From Mycocentrospora acerina (lineage: Eukaryota > Ascomycota > Dothideomycetes > Pleosporales): a DNA stretch of 64,000 nucleotides. Position 1 is the stretch's first letter. Each line of letters starts with the position of its first letter. The position numbers and the translations under genes were made by a program. The notes below the pieces were generated by a model, which saw only the letters and a list, made by a program, of their open reading frames with translations, was not told the origin of the DNA and did not search any database. Shown in pieces: positions 59,543-64,000 of the stretch. The stretch is taken from the NCBI GenBank assembly GCA_022701365.1, contig JAKUHH010000035.1, positions 124,001 to 188,000 on the forward strand. The letters are read 5' to 3'.

Positions 59543-60030
59543 TACATGCCAAAAAACTACAGCTTTGTACTCATACGTTCTTCCTTCTATTGTATTTGCT
59601 GGTTTCGGGGCGAGCTTGTCAATTCGACATATTAATGAGCGCAAGAAAGCCTGGTGAGTGCAAAGCTAAATGGCTTCCAAACTCGGAAGGCTCAGACAAA
59701 TGATAACGACTCATAATGCTGCAAGTTTTATAAAGCATCACTTTGGGAGCGACTGAGTTGTTCGACTGAGGTCTGTTTGAAAATTTAAAGCGATTTCAAT
59801 AGCAGTCACGATGTTCTCGCCCATAACGTATTTTTTAATCTTGATCAATAAGCAAATTTAAAGTTGGTTTTTGAATCGAGGAAGAGTAATATTGAATAAA
59901 TGTTTAAGTAAATCAAGTTTATATGTACATGTGTATTATCCGCGCTTAGTGTAAATCGACTGATATGGTCATAACTGGCTTTTGCATCATCTGGTGTAGT
60001 TCGAGCGTTGAGAGAGTTGCACACCAACGA
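59543..60030. other. Intergenic between two 3' ends
   Basis: About 490 bp of AT-rich sequence between the Zn2Cys6 gene (+) and the small secreted protein gene (-). Nothing recognised. Confidence 0.45.
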
Positions 60031-60371
60031 TTACATGGGCAAGGTCATGGGCTTTGCAATAGGTGGGATGACCTTGGCAGGAGTGGGCATTGGCTTGGAA
60101 ACATCTGAGCTTTGTGTAAGCCTTTGGTCGGTAAATTTAAGAATCAATCAAACTTACCGGTCTCGAAGTTGGGTACGGAGACGAGGTATTTCTTGCACTC
60201 AGGCTTAGACTTGTTTGTGTTTACGGCGCAAAAGTCCTTGAAATCGTTGACGATCTTGTTGCCAGTAACTGAGGGGTCGAGAGCGCGCTGCTGGATAGTT
60301 GTGAAAGAAGTAAGAGGTGCTGCGGCAGCGAGAGCGGCGAGCAGAATGGGAGCAAAGAGAGTGAACTGCAT
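60031..60371 (-). CDS. Small secreted protein, about 95 aa
   Basis: Two exons on the minus strand, 60371-60158 and 60104-60031, give 95 aa. Residues 1-18 are a signal peptide (MQFTLFAPILLAALAAAA). The mature part has two Cys (DFCAVN, PECKKYL), so at most one disulphide. The spliced second exon adds a Pro/Met/Lys-rich tail (VSKPMPTPAKVIPPIAKPM). If the GTAAGT donor at 60157 is not used, the frame stops after four codons, giving a 74-residue form without the tail. The family is not recognised; size and secretion fit an effector or cell-surface protein, but nothing specific shows this. Confidence 0.7.
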
Positions 60372-63300
60372 GTTGACTGGTTGGTTTATTGAACGAGTGT
60401 ACGGAAAATATTCCAAAAGATTGAATAGGAGCTGCGGACGAGAGAGATCGTTAGCGAATGTAGTGAGTGTGAGTTGATATATCGAAAATCCGGCAGGGGA
60501 GGCAGGTGGATTAATATAATACCCTACTAGCGTTAACTTTGGCCTGTCGACGCTAGGGTTTCTCGTCTGGATGTAGCTGCCCCAGGACACAAGCGCTAAA
60601 CTGAAATTGAGTTGGGTTTTCCAAATCCATTGCATCCGCCACCCAGGGGTTGTCGGGTCTGAGGTTTGTCTAAGCCTTATCGTTTGTTTGACGCGCAACT
60701 ATCGGTTGTTTTGGTTAGTGACCATTGCTGGCTGCTCGCTTGCCTTTGTCGTGGCGTTATCGAAGTTCGACATCTAGATCCTGCGCAGGGCATGTGATGA
60801 ATCGGAAATACAAAGACATGACTTCAGCCCACGCAGACGGAACCAAATTGCGAAAAAAACGGCCAGCCTAGCCACCCAAAGACGAGGAAATCTTCCTTTG
60901 TGTTCCTCTGGCTATTCCAAAGCAACAGTCGCACCCCTTGGCACTGCAGGTACAAGGTTCCGTGGTTCATCGAAATTCTCTGCCAAAGATAGGTTCGGGG
61001 GCAAGCGGGGGCTGAAAACGTGGGGCCAGTGCGCGCTTGTGCCGGCTTGGCCCGGGATAGACTGCGCCCAAAATAGGTCATGCAGGGCTATTGACGAACT
61101 GCATTGCATTCAATAGCAGCCATGCACAACAGAGCCAGTCAGCAAACCTCGAGTCTGGGGTTGACCAATTTGACGAAACATGGGTAAATGCTTCGCATAA
61201 GAGGTAACTATAGACCCTGGATATCTCGATGCCACGAACAATGACCGACCATAAAGTAGCGCGGAACTCTAACTATAGTCTTTCAAATTTTAATCGAATA
61301 CGGGTCCCTGACAAAATCTGGTCGACTTTTTGTTCGTGACTCGATGACTTTCAGCATCGCTTCTCGACGCTAGTTAGCTCCCGCGCGCGGTTTCATGCAT
61401 CGCCCATTTTGATACACCCAGACAGAGAGGAACACGAATCTAGTGTGTTGTTTACTCAATCAAACTGCATCCTCATGGCTGTAGCCTGCCCGCCGGAGAT
61501 GCGAGTCATGCCTTCTCGCGGAGAATGTGGTCCGAATATTTGGGTCCCTTTTTCGTTAGCTGTTGTGGCGTAGAACAGGTGGTCTATGACAGCCACTTGG
61601 AGCATCAACCACGATCAACGCAGGATCGACGTTCCGATGGTGCCATGTCCCGAGATCAACCAGGCATTCTCCATCGTTCTGGAAGCTCTTACAAATGATC
61701 ACTTCTTGGTATAGGGTCTTCGCGTTCCGCTGTTGCTTGCAGCCCGTATCTTCTTCCGGCGTATTCGGCATTCCAAATCTCCGCCTCCATGTGCGCAAAA
61801 GCAAAACAATCTTCCGTCGCTTATGATTGTTTAGAAGCTTTTCATATTCAAGAATCTGTAATTGTCGTTCGTTGTTTGTTGCCCAACTTTTCACAGTCTG
61901 ACCTCTTCCACCTTTTGCCATTCAAGTCACTCACGCGAACAATAAAATTCTACCTCGCCATACTGTCCTGCAGACCCAATAATCACACCTTTAATTTCTT
62001 CCTTGCACTCTACATGTCGACAACCATGCAAAGTTCGACGCCTTTGAACTGATGCGCAGCGTAAAGATGGACACCAACTAGCCCTGAATGAATTCTGCAG
62101 ATCCAGAACCGCGCCTTGTACACTTTTGCAGGCATCGAGTTCTTTGCTTAAAAATGTCAAATCACTTTTGGATCTAAGATCTTCAAATACAGTGGTTGGG
62201 AAAGATAATTGTTTTGCAAGATCTAGACGTGCGAGATCCCAATCATGTGAAGAAGAAAGAGAGTGGCTGAATGGTAGCATCAGACGCTGGACCTGATCCG
62301 TGGTTAGAGAAAACGTTGTGTGTTCACTCTGGATCTACTGTTGATACTAGAAGAGAAGCTTAGTGCACCTCCAATGTGTAAGATGAGTTGCGCCAGACTT
62401 GTCTTGTACAATGCCTTGAGCCGCCCTCAAAATTGGTCAAAAGGCGAGGGCTTTACTTTTGTAAGTAGTAGGCTATACTTATCGTTGTCACGATTGACTT
62501 TTAACCGTCTTAGGTTGAAACTGCTCTGGTAATTTATCGGAATTATTTGCCCTCTACTTCCAAGTTGTCGCTGTTTCGTTCTCATTCTAATCTGTTAGTG
62601 TCGAAGAAAAGACCTCTAAAGATGATTTAGAGAAAATCTCTTGCTGCTTCATTTTATCAGATAGAAGTTTAACAAGCCTTGGGCGATATCCATCGTCAAG
62701 ACCTAATTAACAATATTCGGATTTGTTGTTTCCAAAAACGGGTTAATCAAAATCTCTCTAATTGATCATATCTCCAAACCTCATTGGGATATTGTTCAAA
62801 GAGACATTGAAGTTCATAGAACAAGAAACAGGTCATGCATCTTCGATTGATTAAATTCTTCTTACTCTGTCGATCTTAGATGACAGTTTCATGAGCCACA
62901 ATTGTGTACTTTTCTGTGTTCTTCTTGGTCAATTTAGATGCTGCGGCATTGGAATTGTAAGTACTTACATCCCGACATGATCGCTTTGTTCCTCGCAATG
63001 GCCCTGCTTATCAATTATAGGAAAAATTCAAAAGTTAGCAAGGCTAACAATCAATACCACTTTTTGATCATCAGAATCTATTATCTTGACTTTTACACAT
63101 GTATGCGTTTACAAATCGTCTGTTATTCACTGCGAAATATGTCTTTTTGCATCTTGTGGTCATTTGTCATTGAAAGACATTCTTCCTCTTGGCTACTTCA
63201 TGCTTTAAACGGTTGAATTTGACAGCCCCACTGACGCATGCCGATGCATAGTAGATTAAGGCTGCCTATATTGTCTGCGCCTGCTTTCAAGTTCCACGCT

Positions 63301-63597
63301 ATCGATTAAACGCCTAGGAATAAAACCCGGCACGAATACGACTTATTGGAGAGACGGCTGCTGAAAAAGATTGTGGCTGTCAAGCGCTAAGTTAAAAAGA
63401 GAACAATTTAGCGAGTAGCCCAACGCTAGGGTACAGCCTAAGCCAACTTAACCTCTTTTTGATCAGCTGAGCCTGATGTGGCCACTAGGTTTCAGCCTCT
63501 CTTGAGGTACATCCAAAGGCTGCAGCCAGAAAGTCACAACGTCACCCAGTTCCCACCACTGTTAGTTTTACAAGTGTGCTTGCCTTTGAAAGCAAAG
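60372..63597. other. 3.2-kb gene-poor interval
   Basis: The only frames of note are two adjacent minus frames, 61927-62280 (117 aa) and 61556-61921 (121 aa). They could be parts of one gene, but no splice pair joins them in phase, and neither has a known domain. Other short frames lack support. The 3' end lies upstream of the membrane-protein gene at 63598. Confidence 0.35.
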
Positions 63598-64000
63598 ATG
63601 GGTCACTCAGACCCGGCCACAATTGTCGCGAACCTTGCACCGGCCTCTGAGCAAGAAGAAAAGACCACACTGAGGGTCAGAAAGACACCGCCATGGGCAA
63701 CAATCTTCGCAATTTTCTGCATCCTGGGGTCCTCAATTGGTGCTGCTCTTGTTGTGCGTATATCTGACGGAAAGCCTACAACCTCATGGAACACTCGCCC
63801 GTCTGTCGTACTTGCAATTCTTGCTCCAATTCTTACTCTTTCTTTTGCATACCTCTTGTCTGTTGCTATTAGTCTTGCTTGGTGGAGGGCTGCAGAATCG
63901 GGAACGACTGTCGAACATTTGAATCGCATTTGGGACCGCGGCTTCTGGTTACGAAAGAGCACCTGGAAGAGAGCTGTGTTCAGTACCAATGGCTTTAAGA
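63598..64000 (+). CDS. Fungal multi-pass membrane protein, 5' part, cut by window edge
   Basis: An open frame from the ATG at 63598 runs to the end of the window without a stop (134 residues visible). After a hydrophilic start (MGHSDPATIVANL) come a basic turn (RVRKTPP) and two membrane segments (ATIFAIFCILGSSIGAALVV and VVLAILAPILTLSFAYLLSVAISLAW). Then follows WWRAAESGTTVEHLNRIWDRGFW. This N-terminal pattern, with WWR...GTT...IWD after the second segment, is known from large fungus-specific membrane proteins of unknown function. The identification is from memory of that pattern. The rest lies outside the window. Confidence 0.75.
   Translation, partial: MGHSDPATIVANLAPASEQEEKTTLRVRKTPPWATIFAIFCILGSSIGAALVVRISDGKPTTSWNTRPSVVLAILAPILTLSFAYLLSVAISLAWWRAAESGTTVEHLNRIWDRGFWLRKSTWKRAVFSTNGFK

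Noticed and set aside
61556..62280. Two adjacent minus-strand frames of 121 and 117 codons
   Set aside because: No splice pair that I could find joins them in phase and neither has a known domain; left as intergenic.
62255..62330. tRNA-like A-box (TGGCTGAATGG)
   Set aside because: The B-box/T-arm is poor and no acceptor stem pairs; not a tRNA.

Overview
The window looks like nuclear DNA of a filamentous ascomycete (Pezizomycotina). Genes carry short introns (about 46-170 bp, mostly 50-80 bp) with GTRNGY donors. There are NB-ARC/TPR and HET-domain proteins, a Zn2Cys6 regulator, a P450 and a secreted GH71 glucanase, alongside a eukaryotic core set (YKT6, SLH1, PER1, ARP6). A dothideomycete, perhaps Pleosporales, is my guess from the gene mix; no marker here proves it. 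A single N inside a direct duplication at 44.2 kb shows this is a draft assembly. All splice models were built by hand from frame, splice sites and family similarity.

Left part (1-12 kb): a ten-exon secreted GH71 alpha-1,3-glucanase with a very long C-terminal extension (+), an amino-acid permease (-), a 2.8-kb gene-poor gap, and a sodium/calcium-exchanger-family protein (-).

13-28 kb: two related NLR-type proteins in opposite orientation (13162-16244 + and 25089-28249 -) flank the divergent housekeeping pair YKT6 (-) and SLH1 helicase (+). The two NLRs have first and second exons of exactly the same lengths (448 and 142 nt).

28-53 kb: a hypothetical acidic protein (-), a four-exon P450 (-), a membrane-anchored lectin-like protein (+), an intron-containing tRNA-Ala(TGC) (-), PER1 (+), a mitochondrial L50-like ribosomal protein (-), ARP6 (-) with an apparent misassembly, an O-methyltransferase (-), a HET-domain protein (-) and a secreted FAD oxidase (-).

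53-64 kb: this is the decayed part. A PLP-dependent diaminopropionate ammonia-lyase-like sequence runs directly into an M20 peptidase-like sequence, both full of stops and frameshifts. A Zn2Cys6 regulator whose reading frame is intact lies beyond them. A small secreted protein and the 5' end of a fungal multi-pass membrane protein, cut by the window edge, complete the region. No transposon, CRISPR array or complete secondary-metabolite cluster is visible. The most unusual points are the inverted NLR pair with conserved gene structure, the GH71 fusion, the dead enzyme pair beside a live regulator, and the ARP6 duplication artefact.
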